NCBI GenBank assembly: GCA_021372615.1
Contig: JAJFUB010000056.1
Coordinates: 1-34,438, forward strand
From: a bacterium
GTDB lineage: Bacteria > Armatimonadota > Zipacnadia > Zipacnadales > UBA11051
DNA length: 34,438 nucleotides
Direction: 5' to 3'
Positions 24,422 through 31,261 of the stretch are shown in pieces (within the stretch, counting starts at the first letter, position 1; each line of letters begins with the position of its first letter). The position numbers and the translations under genes were made by a program. The notes under the pieces were generated by a model. The model ran no database searches, had not been told where the DNA came from, and saw only the letters and a list, made by a program, of their open reading frames with translations.

Positions 24422-25249
24422 GTGGCCTACATTGATTGCCATGTTCATGTCTGGACTGACGAGTTCGCCCGGTTCCCGCTGGCGCCGGGCTTCTCCCCCG
24501 AGGAGATGGAGCCGCCCGTGTTCACGCCGGAGGACCTCATCGCCGTGGCCGAGCCCTGCGACGTGGACCGCATTGTGCTCGTGCAGATGAGCTACTACGG
24601 GACCGACAACTCGTACATGCTCGACGCCATACGCACCTACCCCGGCGTCTTCGGCGGCATCGCGGTCATTGACCCGAACGCAGCGGACGTCGAGGAGCAC
24701 ATGACGCGCCTGGCGGAGGAGGGCGTGCGCGGCTTTCGCATCCAGCCGGGGCGGTCACCGGCCGGAGACTGGCTGGACACGCCGGGCTATCACCGCATGT
24801 TCGCCCGGGCCGCCTCGACCGGACAGTCCCTGTGCTGCCTCATCAACCCCGACTCCCTGCCCGCGCTGGACCGCATGTGCACGGCCTATCCGCAGACACC
24901 TGTGGTCATTGACCACCTCTGCCGCCTCGGGATCGAGGGCGACGTCCGGGAAGAGGATGTCACGGCCCTGTGCGCTCTGGCGCGGCATGGCGGCGTGAAG
25001 GTGAAGGTCTCGGCGTTCTACGCGCTGGGGCGCAAGCGGCCGCCGCATGAGGACCTGCTGCCGCTCATCGAGCGCGTGGTGGCGGCCTTCGGGGCGCGGC
25101 GCCTGATGTGGGGCAGCGACTGCCCGTACCAGGTGCAGAACGAGACGTATGAGGACGGGCTGGCGCTGGTGCGCGACCGGCTGACGCTCCCGTCAGCGGA
25201 CGACCGGGACTGGCTGCTGTGGCGCACAGCGGAGGAAACGTTCTTCTAG
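24422..25249 (+). CDS. Amidohydrolase-family TIM barrel (Amidohydro_2, COG2159-like)
   Basis: It has 275 residues. The metal-binding pattern is complete: HVH at residues 7-9 (DCHVHVW), His165 (VIDHLCRLG) and Asp233 (MWGSDCPYQ). Members hydrolyse lactones or amides, or decarboxylate, and several act in sugar-lactone or aromatic-acid catabolism in the cytoplasm. In this setting a sugar-lactone role next to Gfo/Idh/MocA dehydrogenases is plausible but not proven. Translation starts at GTG 24422, supported by GGAGG overlapping the upstream TAG stop and a methionine-initiated MAYIDCHVH start typical of the family. Confidence 0.92.
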   Translation: MAYIDCHVHVWTDEFARFPLAPGFSPEEMEPPVFTPEDLIAVAEPCDVDRIVLVQMSYYGTDNSYMLDAIRTYPGVFGGIAVIDPNAADVEEHMTRLAEEGVRGFRIQPGRSPAGDWLDTPGYHRMFARAASTGQSLCCLINPDSLPALDRMCTAYPQTPVVIDHLCRLGIEGDVREEDVTALCALARHGGVKVKVSAFYALGRKRPPHEDLLPLIERVVAAFGARRLMWGSDCPYQVQNETYEDGLALVRDRLTLPSADDRDWLLWRTAEETFF

Positions 25250-25280
25250 AGCAGGCGCGCAGGCGTCTGTCCCCGGCGCC

Positions 25281-26042
25281 CTAAGGCTTGAAGTACTTCC
25301 CGCTCCAGCCCTGCTTGCGGAAGTAGGCTTTGAGGCTGTCCTCGCGCGTGGTGTTGCCCGGGTGGCTGGCGAAGAAGATCTCCAGGTCGCTCGGCTCCCG
25401 CCCCTGAATCCGCTTGAAGGTCTCCAGGACCGCCAATGAGACCGTGGGGTCATAGCCCGCGCCGCGGGCGAAGAGCGCCCCGACGCGGTCCGCCTGCAGT
25501 TCCTGGTCGCGGCCATAGGCCTGCAGCGTCAAGCCGGAGACCGCCGCCGCGATCTCCCCCGCGTCACTCTTGCCCAGGATCAGGTGGCTGATGAGGCTGA
25601 GACCGAGCTGGCCCTCGATGCGCTGGGTGGCGTGCCGCTCGGCCACGTGCGCCGCCTCATGGCCGGCCACCCACGCCAGTTGCGCCTCATCGTAGCCCAC
25701 GGTCTCGAAGAGCCCGCGCCACAGGTAGATGATCCCACCGGGGAAGGCGTTGGCGTTGACGGAGCGGTTGTCGAGCACCCGGAACTCATACGGGTAGGCG
25801 TAGTACTTGCCGGTCGTCGCCACACCCGTGATGCGGTGGCCGATCTTGTCCGTCAGGCCCACCAGCCGCGGGTCCTTGGAGCGTCCCCCGTTCTTCTTCT
25901 CGAAGTCTGTGGCCGCCTCGCGGCCCATGCGGATCTCGTCGTCGCGGCTGAGGATGTGCTCGCGGCAGCCGACGAGGCTGAAGGTCATGGCCACGACGGC
26001 CACAGCCAGCAGTCCGCGCTCTCGCAACAATCGTCCGTACAT
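25281..26042 (-). CDS. M48-family metalloprotease, lipoprotein
   Basis: It has 253 residues. An N-terminal hydrophobic segment ends in a lipobox, LVGC (Cys26), so it is probably membrane-anchored on the periplasmic side. The zinc motif HEAAH is at residues 128-132 (AGHEAAHVAERH), and the third ligand Glu181 lies in QELQADRVG, the ExxxD pattern of M48. It is close to BepA/YfgC-LoiP-type envelope quality-control proteases but without the TPR half. ATG 26042 is chosen over GTG 26051 because GGAGG sits 8 bases upstream. It is convergent with the amidohydrolase gene, with 31 bp between. Confidence 0.95.
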   Translation of the reverse strand: MYGRLLRERGLLAVAVVAMTFSLVGCREHILSRDDEIRMGREAATDFEKKNGGRSKDPRLVGLTDKIGHRITGVATTGKYYAYPYEFRVLDNRSVNANAFPGGIIYLWRGLFETVGYDEAQLAWVAGHEAAHVAERHATQRIEGQLGLSLISHLILGKSDAGEIAAAVSGLTLQAYGRDQELQADRVGALFARGAGYDPTVSLAVLETFKRIQGREPSDLEIFFASHPGNTTREDSLKAYFRKQGWSGKYFKP

Positions 26043-26092
26043 CACGCTCACCTCCGGTGGGCCTGCGCCCGGGAAGGCCGACGCCGGCTACC

Positions 26093-27145
26093 CTATGCCA
26101 GCCGGAAGACGCTCCCGTCCGCCGCTCGGTCCGCCCCTTCGTGGATCTGGATGACGACCTTCAGCGCTTCCTTGGCCGGCATCCCCTGTCCCTGCGGGTC
26201 CCCTTCAGGATACAGTATCGGCGAAACAGATAGCAACTCAATGGCTCGCGGCAGTTCCTCCATGCGGAAGACATGGGTGATGTACGGGCGGGTGTCAATC
26301 AGTCGGTTGGCCAGCAGGCGCTCGCTGATGCGCATCACCTCGCGGCGCGTGTGGGCGCTGCCCTCGTTGGCCATGTGCAGCGTGATCGCCTTGCCCTCGA
26401 ACTGCACGAGGTTGAACGTGACCTGCTCCTCGACGTGGTGGGTGCCGAAGATGCAGACCATGCCCTCGCTGCGCACGCAGTCCACGCACTGCCGCGCCAC
26501 CGAAGGGATGCCGACGGCGTCGTAGACGACATCTGGGCCGCCAGGGAAGAGACGGGCGATCTCGGCGAGGACGTCCACCTCGTCGGCCTTCAGGCACACG
26601 TCGGCTCCGAGCTGCCGGGCGATCTGCAGGCGCGGCTCATACAGGTCGGTGACGACGACCCGGGCCGCTCCGCGCAGCCGCACGGCCTGCAGGATCTGCA
26701 GCCCGGCCGACCCCGCGCCGAAGATGACGACATGGTCTCCGAGCTGCAGCGTGCGAGTCGCGTTGACGGCGATCGGGACCTGCTGGGCCGGCGCGCCCTC
26801 GATGAAGCTCATGTGGTCGGGCAGACGGCCGATGGACAGCGGCACCGCCAGACAGTACTCCGCGAGCCCGCCGGGCTTGCCAGGGCCGCGCAGGAACACT
26901 CGCTGACCGACCTCCCAGCCGGTCACCTGGGGCCCGACCTGCTCGATGAGGCCACTGACCTCATGGCCGAAGTGACCGGGACGGCAGTGGGGCTTGAGGC
27001 CGCAGTAGGTGTAGTAGACGAGATCGGTGCGGCTGCAGATCGAGCACGCCATGACCTTCACGAGCACTTCGCCGGGGCCGGGCTCCGGGCGCGGTAGGTC
27101 CTGCAGCTCGACTCGCTGCTTGTCCATCAGTTGCCAGGCACGCAT
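26093..27145 (-). CDS. Zinc-type medium-chain dehydrogenase (sorbitol/threonine dehydrogenase-like)
   Basis: It has 350 residues. The GroES-like domain holds the catalytic zinc ligands Cys37 (CSICSRTD) and His61-Glu62 (GHFGHEVSG). The Rossmann domain starts VVIFGAGSAGLQILQ. The cluster of four cysteines that binds the structural zinc in classic enzymes is not evident, as in some bacterial sub-families. It probably oxidises a polyol or sugar alcohol with NAD(P) in the cytoplasm; the neighbourhood supports sugar metabolism. The ATG at 27145 has GGGAG at good spacing and MRAWQ is the typical start. Upstream in-frame codons are intergenic. Confidence 0.93.
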   Translation of the reverse strand: MRAWQLMDKQRVELQDLPRPEPGPGEVLVKVMACSICSRTDLVYYTYCGLKPHCRPGHFGHEVSGLIEQVGPQVTGWEVGQRVFLRGPGKPGGLAEYCLAVPLSIGRLPDHMSFIEGAPAQQVPIAVNATRTLQLGDHVVIFGAGSAGLQILQAVRLRGAARVVVTDLYEPRLQIARQLGADVCLKADEVDVLAEIARLFPGGPDVVYDAVGIPSVARQCVDCVRSEGMVCIFGTHHVEEQVTFNLVQFEGKAITLHMANEGSAHTRREVMRISERLLANRLIDTRPYITHVFRMEELPRAIELLSVSPILYPEGDPQGQGMPAKEALKVVIQIHEGADRAADGSVFRLA

Positions 27146-27221
27146 GGGGCGACTCCCTTCGCAGAGGCGGCAAAGCGAGACAATTGCATGTGGCGGGGGG
27201 AGTGACCTTCCGGGAGGAGGC

Positions 27222-27257
27222 AACAAGAAAGCGGACGCCGCAGTGCGGTCGTCCGCT
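27222..27257 (-). terminator. Intrinsic terminator of the second cold-shock gene
   Basis: On the minus strand, AGCGGACG pairs with CGTCCGCT around an inner CCGC/GCGG stem (27257-27230) and is followed by TTCTTGTT. It lies about 70 bases beyond the stop codon at 27329 and before the dehydrogenase gene. Confidence 0.8.
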
Positions 27258-27328
27258 GAGAGATGTCGTGGCGACACAAGACAGCGATCCGATGGACCGC
27301 TACGCGATTGGGAACAGCGGGACCGGCC

Positions 27329-27565
27329 CTACCAGGATTCCTTGCGCGGCGCCGGCGCAGCCTTGGTGACTACGACGTTGGCCGCCCGCAGGCCCTTGGT
27401 ATCCTTCTCGACATCAAACTCCACTTCCGAGCCCTGTGTCAGACTGCGGTAACCCTCGCCTGTGATTGCCGAGTAATGCACGAACACGTCTTCCTTGGTG
27501 TCCGACCGCTCGATGAACCCATAACCTTTCGCGTCGTTGAACCACTTGACGGTTCCCGTCGCCAT
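27329..27565 (-). CDS. Cold-shock domain protein (CspA family), second copy
   Basis: It has 78 residues. RNP1 is KGYGFIE and RNP2 VFVHYS, after [10 protein letters not shown]. Compared with the gene at 10371-10577 it has a two-residue longer loop (SDTKED) and a C-terminal extension, [13 protein letters not shown], that is basic and disordered-looking. It is an RNA chaperone by family. It has a strong GGAGGA site 6 bases before the ATG, its own promoter at 27696-27723 and its own terminator at 27222-27257, so it is monocistronic with a leader of about 125 nt. Confidence 0.97.
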   Translation of the reverse strand: MATGTVKWFNDAKGYGFIERSDTKEDVFVHYSAITGEGYRSLTQGSEVEFDVEKDTKGLRAANVVVTKAAPAPRKESW

Positions 27566-27695
27566 ACGACGTCCTCCGGCCCATTGGTTCGAGGCTACTG
27601 CGCCATCCGCACAGGGCGTGCCGTGCCGCTGACAGCCAATCCACCGAACAGTGCCCGAGCGTCTCCCCCACTAAGCAGGTAGTCGCTATCATAAA

Positions 27696-27723
27696 AGTAT
27701 AGGCAAATCGAGCCGGAATGCAA
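27696..27723 (-). promoter_or_regulatory. Sigma-70-type promoter of the second cold-shock gene
   Basis: On the minus strand, TTGCAT (27723-27718), a 16-base spacer, then TATACT (27701-27696). A nearby TATGAT offers an alternative -10. The region is locally AT-rich. The implied leader is about 125 nt, similar to that of the other cold-shock gene. Confidence 0.65.
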
Positions 27724-27838
27724 GCCTCGACTTCGCTCTCCCAGCCTGCGAGCGGCGCGCAGACGGTCTCTGCCGGCGGGAAGGGCATTGCGTCCGCGCG
27801 GCGAAACCTCCGCGCATTCCGACATTGCAGGTGGGCAG

Positions 27839-28978
27839 ATGGAACTCGGTATCGGCATGGCAGGCTTCGGCTTCATCGGCAAGGTGCACGCCTATGCGCA
27901 CCGCACGCAGGGGCTGTTCTACGACCCCGCCCCGGTGCGGCCGAAGCTCATCGGTGTCTGCACCAGTCGCCCGGAGACGGCGGCCAAGGCGGCAGAGGTG
28001 GGCGAATTCGTGTACGGTACGACAGACTTCGGCGCGCTGCTCGACGATGAGCGCATCCGGGTCATTGACATCGCCTCCCCCAACCACGTGCACCACGAGC
28101 AGATCATCCGGGCGGTGGCGGCGGGCAAGCATGTGTACTGCGACAAGCCCCTGACCACGAGCCTGGCTTCGGCGCGCGAGATTGGGGCGGCGCTACGCGC
28201 CCGGCCGCAGGTGAAGCACGGCATGACCTTCCACATGCGCTTCATCCCCGCCACGCTGCGCGCGCGCGAGTTGGTCCAGGAGGGCTTCCTGGGGCGGGTC
28301 TACCACTTCCGCGCCGCCTACTACCACGCCGGCTACACTGACCCGGGCCGCCCGCTCTCATGGCGGCTGACGGCCGAGGCCGGCGGCGGGGCGCTGTCGG
28401 ACCTGGGCAGCCACATCATTGACCTGATGGCCTATCTGCTGGGCGACTACGCGGCCGTGCGGGCCAGCACCGAGACCTTCATCAAGGAGCGCCCCGCCGC
28501 GAAGGGCTCGGCCGAGATGAAGCCGGTGCAGGTGGATGACTACGTGGCCCTGCAGGCCCGCATGGAGAGTGGCGCCCTGGGCTACATCGAGGCCTCGCGC
28601 TTCGCCACCGGTACCCAGGACGGCATGGAGTTCATCATCTTCGGTGAGAAGGGCGCGCTGAAGTTCAGCATGATGGACCCGAACTTCCTGTACGCCTACG
28701 ACGCCACCGAGCCCGAGGCCGACCTGGGCGGGCGGCGCGGCTGGACGCAGATTGAGTGCGTGCAGCGCTACCCCAAGCCCAGCGCCCTGCCCTCGCCCAA
28801 GCTGCCCGTCGGCTGGATGCGCTTCCACGCGCACTGCCTGTTCGACTTCTTCTCCGCGCTGGCCGAGGACCGGCTGGGCGGGGCGACGATCTTCGACGGC
28901 GTGAAGACCCAGGCCGTGGACGAGGCCGTGCGCCAAAGCGCAGCGGGTGGGGACTGGGTTGACGTGGCAAGTGGTTAG
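27839..28978 (+). CDS. Gfo/Idh/MocA family oxidoreductase
   Basis: It has 379 residues. The Rossmann loop is GFGFIG (residues 9-14), followed by the family signature CDKP at 101-104 in HVYCDKPLTTS. The substrate-domain stretch GGGALSDLGSHIIDLMAYLLGD carries the D..xHxxD motif (Asp and His) typical of the catalytic centre. It is closest in style to inositol or glucoside 3-dehydrogenases, but the substrate is unassigned. ATG 27839 follows AGGTGG at 5-base spacing; the longer in-frame start at 27788 has no ribosome-binding site. It is divergent from the cold-shock gene. A REP-like palindrome follows its stop. Confidence 0.94.
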   Translation: MELGIGMAGFGFIGKVHAYAHRTQGLFYDPAPVRPKLIGVCTSRPETAAKAAEVGEFVYGTTDFGALLDDERIRVIDIASPNHVHHEQIIRAVAAGKHVYCDKPLTTSLASAREIGAALRARPQVKHGMTFHMRFIPATLRARELVQEGFLGRVYHFRAAYYHAGYTDPGRPLSWRLTAEAGGGALSDLGSHIIDLMAYLLGDYAAVRASTETFIKERPAAKGSAEMKPVQVDDYVALQARMESGALGYIEASRFATGTQDGMEFIIFGEKGALKFSMMDPNFLYAYDATEPEADLGGRRGWTQIECVQRYPKPSALPSPKLPVGWMRFHAHCLFDFFSALAEDRLGGATIFDGVKTQAVDEAVRQSAAGGDWVDVASG

Positions 28979-29044
28979 TGGGTAGTGCTTCCGGATTCGG
29001 GACTCGGCGGTCGGGACTCGCGCACCGAGGAGCGAGGGTGTGTC

Positions 29045-29094
29045 GTGCGCCCCGAAGGGGCCGAACGATAGTAGCCACGGGCGTGAGCCCGTGG
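29045..29094. repeat. Isolated copy of the RAYT-type palindrome
   Basis: A GCCCCGAAGGGGC hairpin (about 29049-29061) is followed after about 10 bases by GTAG and the stem CCACGGGC/GCCCGTGG with loop GTGA (29071-29094). The hairpin is identical to that at 5963-5986, about 23 kb away, beside the transposase gene. It lies between the oxidoreductase and the secreted binding protein gene. Confidence 0.85.
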
Positions 29095-29191
29095 ACTCGG
29101 GCCGCCCTCCCCTCCTCCTCTCGGCGGGCGTCCGCAGGACGCTCCGCCGCCGGCTCGACTCATTGACATGCTGACAGGGAGGCTTATGGAC

Positions 29192-30196
29192 ATGCGCCGC
29201 CTCATGGTTCCTCTTCTGTTTCTCTCATGCTCACTGGGCTTCGCCCAGGGCAGCTTCTACCGCGCCGCCGATGGCGCCTGGAAGCCTCTGAAGGCCACCA
29301 CCGCCGGGGCGATCACCAAGTTCTCCCTCGCCCCCGAAGACATCGGCGGCGGCTCGACGCTCATTGTCGTCAACAAGCCCAAGTGGATGGTGCTGGACGA
29401 CATCGAGGCGCCGGCCGTGGTGAAGGTCCTGCTGGACGGGCAGGAGCGCAAGCCCGAGGAGCTGGATCTGGGAGCCGTGACCAAGGCGCCCAGCGAACTG
29501 GCGCTGGCGGTGAAGGACGACAAGAACCCCCTCGACCAGGCCGGTGTGCAGGTCACGCTCGACAGCCAGCCAGTGCCTGCGGCGCAAGTGACTCTCGCGA
29601 AGCTGACGCCGGACGGGAAGTCGCTGCGGGTGGCGGTCAAGCTGGGGACGGTGGCCGAGGCGCGGCACACGCTGACGGTCCTGGTCAGTGACATGGCCCC
29701 CGCCCGCAACAACGCGTCGCTGACACTGAAGTTCTCGACCGCGCCGCTGCTGGCCAATGGCAGCTTCGAGCAGGCGGACAGCCAGGGCAGCCCCGTCGGC
29801 TGGGCGCCGGGAGCGTGGTCGGCCGACGCCGCCACCAAGTACGAGGCTGGGGTGGCAGACGGCGGTGTGGCGGGCAAGAAGGCCTTCCGCTTCAAGGGGA
29901 TCGGCGGGTCGCTGAACCTGGTGCTCAGCCAGCAACTCGAGCCGCTGAAGGTGGGGGCACCGTACGTGCTGACCGGCCAGTACAAGACGGAGGGCAGCGC
30001 GGGCATCTCGGTCATCACGACCGCCGGCGGCCAGGACAAGGCCGAGTACCTCACCCACCCGCTGCCGGCGGCGAAGGACTGGACCCCGTTCACCTACGAG
30101 TTCCAACTCAAGCCCCACCAGAGCCTGATGATCGTCCCCCGCACCGGCAGCAAGGGGGAGACGTGGTTTGACGACCTGAAGCTGGACCTGAAGTAA
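29192..30196 (+). CDS. Secreted protein with C-terminal carbohydrate-binding-like domain
   Basis: It has 334 residues. The signal peptide (MRRLMVPLLFLSCSLGFAQG) is followed by a beta-rich half without recognisable catalytic residues. From about residue 190 it has LLANGSFEQADSQGSPVGW, then LKVGAPYVLTGQYKTEG and GETWFDDLKLDL, the outline of a CBM4/9-like jelly roll. No hydrolase domain is present, so it is probably a glycan-binding or accessory protein. The ATG at 29192 sits 9 bases after GGGAGG; an ATG at 29186 is a possible alternative. It is followed by a strong hairpin at 30244-30271. Confidence 0.8.
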   Translation: MRRLMVPLLFLSCSLGFAQGSFYRAADGAWKPLKATTAGAITKFSLAPEDIGGGSTLIVVNKPKWMVLDDIEAPAVVKVLLDGQERKPEELDLGAVTKAPSELALAVKDDKNPLDQAGVQVTLDSQPVPAAQVTLAKLTPDGKSLRVAVKLGTVAEARHTLTVLVSDMAPARNNASLTLKFSTAPLLANGSFEQADSQGSPVGWAPGAWSADAATKYEAGVADGGVAGKKAFRFKGIGGSLNLVLSQQLEPLKVGAPYVLTGQYKTEGSAGISVITTAGGQDKAEYLTHPLPAAKDWTPFTYEFQLKPHQSLMIVPRTGSKGETWFDDLKLDLK

Positions 30197-30243
30197 CGGT
30201 CTCGCGCGTGGCGGAGCGTCAACGGTGCTGCCCCAGAACCCGA

Positions 30244-30271
30244 ACGAGCTGCAGGTCTCCCTGCAGCTCGT
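30244..30271. terminator. Perfect 12-bp hairpin after the secreted binding protein gene
   Basis: ACGAGCTGCAGG and CCTGCAGCTCGT enclose a TCTC loop, 47 bases downstream of the stop at 30196 and between convergent genes. There is no U tract, so it is not a canonical intrinsic terminator; it may block transcription or stabilise the mRNA 3' end. Confidence 0.5.
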
Positions 30272-30330
30272 GACTGGGTCTGTCTATCAGGAATGTGTCC
30301 GTGTTTCCATACCTGAGACGGCAGAACGAG

Positions 30331-30528
30331 TCACACGGGTACGGCCTCGCGGCTGATGTCTCTGAACGCCAGTTTGCGCCGGGCCTTGCCGTGCTCACAT
30401 GAGCGGCGGTGGCACTTGCTGAGCAGACTATCGGCGTCTTCTACGAGTCTTAGGTACTCGTCCTTCGTCTCCCGGTCAATCTTGTCCCACTCTGCCTCTG
30501 GGATATCCGTGCTGCGGGTTATTGGCAA
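30331..30528 (-). CDS. Small hypothetical protein, second gene of a two-gene cassette
   Basis: It has 65 residues and is not recognised. It is highly charged: an acidic N-terminal half (IPEAEWDKIDRETKDEYLRLVEDAD) and a basic C-terminal half with two cysteines (KCHRRSCEHGKARRK). It starts with TTG at 30528. This is well supported because AAAGGAGGAC lies 8 bases upstream and no ATG or GTG is available near it. It follows the 169-residue gene by 45 bp on the same strand. Base composition is visibly less GC-rich than the flanking genes. A regulator or antitoxin-like partner is conceivable but unproven. Confidence 0.6.
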   Translation of the reverse strand: MPITRSTDIPEAEWDKIDRETKDEYLRLVEDADSLLSKCHRRSCEHGKARRKLAFRDISREAVPV

Positions 30529-30573
30529 GCCTGTGTCCTCCTTTCCGGCCTCTGCCCGTGGTGTCGTCGGCGT

Positions 30574-31083
30574 CTACAGCAGGTACCGCCCGAGCAATGC
30601 CCCCCGTTCCATGTTGCCAGTGGAGTCAAGTGCCTCGGCCTGGTCGGCAGCTGCTTCGTGGAACTGCCGCAGCCCCCGCGGTAGTTCACGGAAGAACTCC
30701 ACCCCACGCTCGTCTACCTCGCGTCTGAGAACCCGGTAGTGCTGTTCGCACTCCCGACACACAAGGATATCAAGGTCTGCAAAAAAGCTCTCGACGTCCT
30801 CATCTAGGAGTGTGCGCTCAGACGCTCTCTTCCTTACTGTCTCTGACAGCCAAGCGTACAGGTTGTTCCTGACCCGACAGCAGATGCTACCCCATCGGTG
30901 GACGTCAAACCGGCCGTAGGCGGCCTCCAAGCCGCGGCGATAGAGCATGAGGGCTCGGGCACGTTCCCAGATGCGGATCCGCCAGCAGATGAACCAGTCG
31001 AGATCATCCTCAGCTCTGGGAATGCGGTGCATGGCCTCAATGGCGATCTGGAGCAGATCGCGACGGACTGGCGTCTCAGGCAT
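30574..31083 (-). CDS. Hypothetical protein, first gene of a two-gene cassette
   Basis: It has 169 residues, is not recognised, has no signal peptide and looks mostly helical. It has an aromatic- and arginine-rich segment, DWFICWRIRIWERARALMLYRRG, and a CRECEQHYRVL motif (Cys-x-x-Cys...His) near residue 112 that could bind metal. Its own promoter lies at 31137-31166, and GGGGGA precedes the ATG at 31083. Codon and base composition differ from the GC-rich neighbours, which suggests recent acquisition. Confidence 0.65.
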   Translation of the reverse strand: MPETPVRRDLLQIAIEAMHRIPRAEDDLDWFICWRIRIWERARALMLYRRGLEAAYGRFDVHRWGSICCRVRNNLYAWLSETVRKRASERTLLDEDVESFFADLDILVCRECEQHYRVLRREVDERGVEFFRELPRGLRQFHEAAADQAEALDSTGNMERGALLGRYLL

Positions 31084-31136
31084 GGAGTCCCCCGTTTCGT
31101 GGGCGCGTGAATCGCGGCGAGCACTACAGCGTCAGC

Positions 31137-31166
31137 AGTATATTCCCCGTCGCCAGATCGAGTCAA
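31137..31166 (-). promoter_or_regulatory. Sigma-70-type promoter of the hypothetical two-gene cassette
   Basis: On the minus strand, TTGACT (31166-31161), an 18-base spacer, then TATACT (31142-31137). The transcript would begin about 45 bases before the ATG at 31083. Confidence 0.75.
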
Positions 31167-31261
31167 GCGCGTCGGGAGCACCTCGTGAGCACCTCGATCT
31201 TGGGCGTCCCTGCGCCATCGCCTGTGCATTCGTAGAGCATGAGGGATGGCCTCTCCTACCG

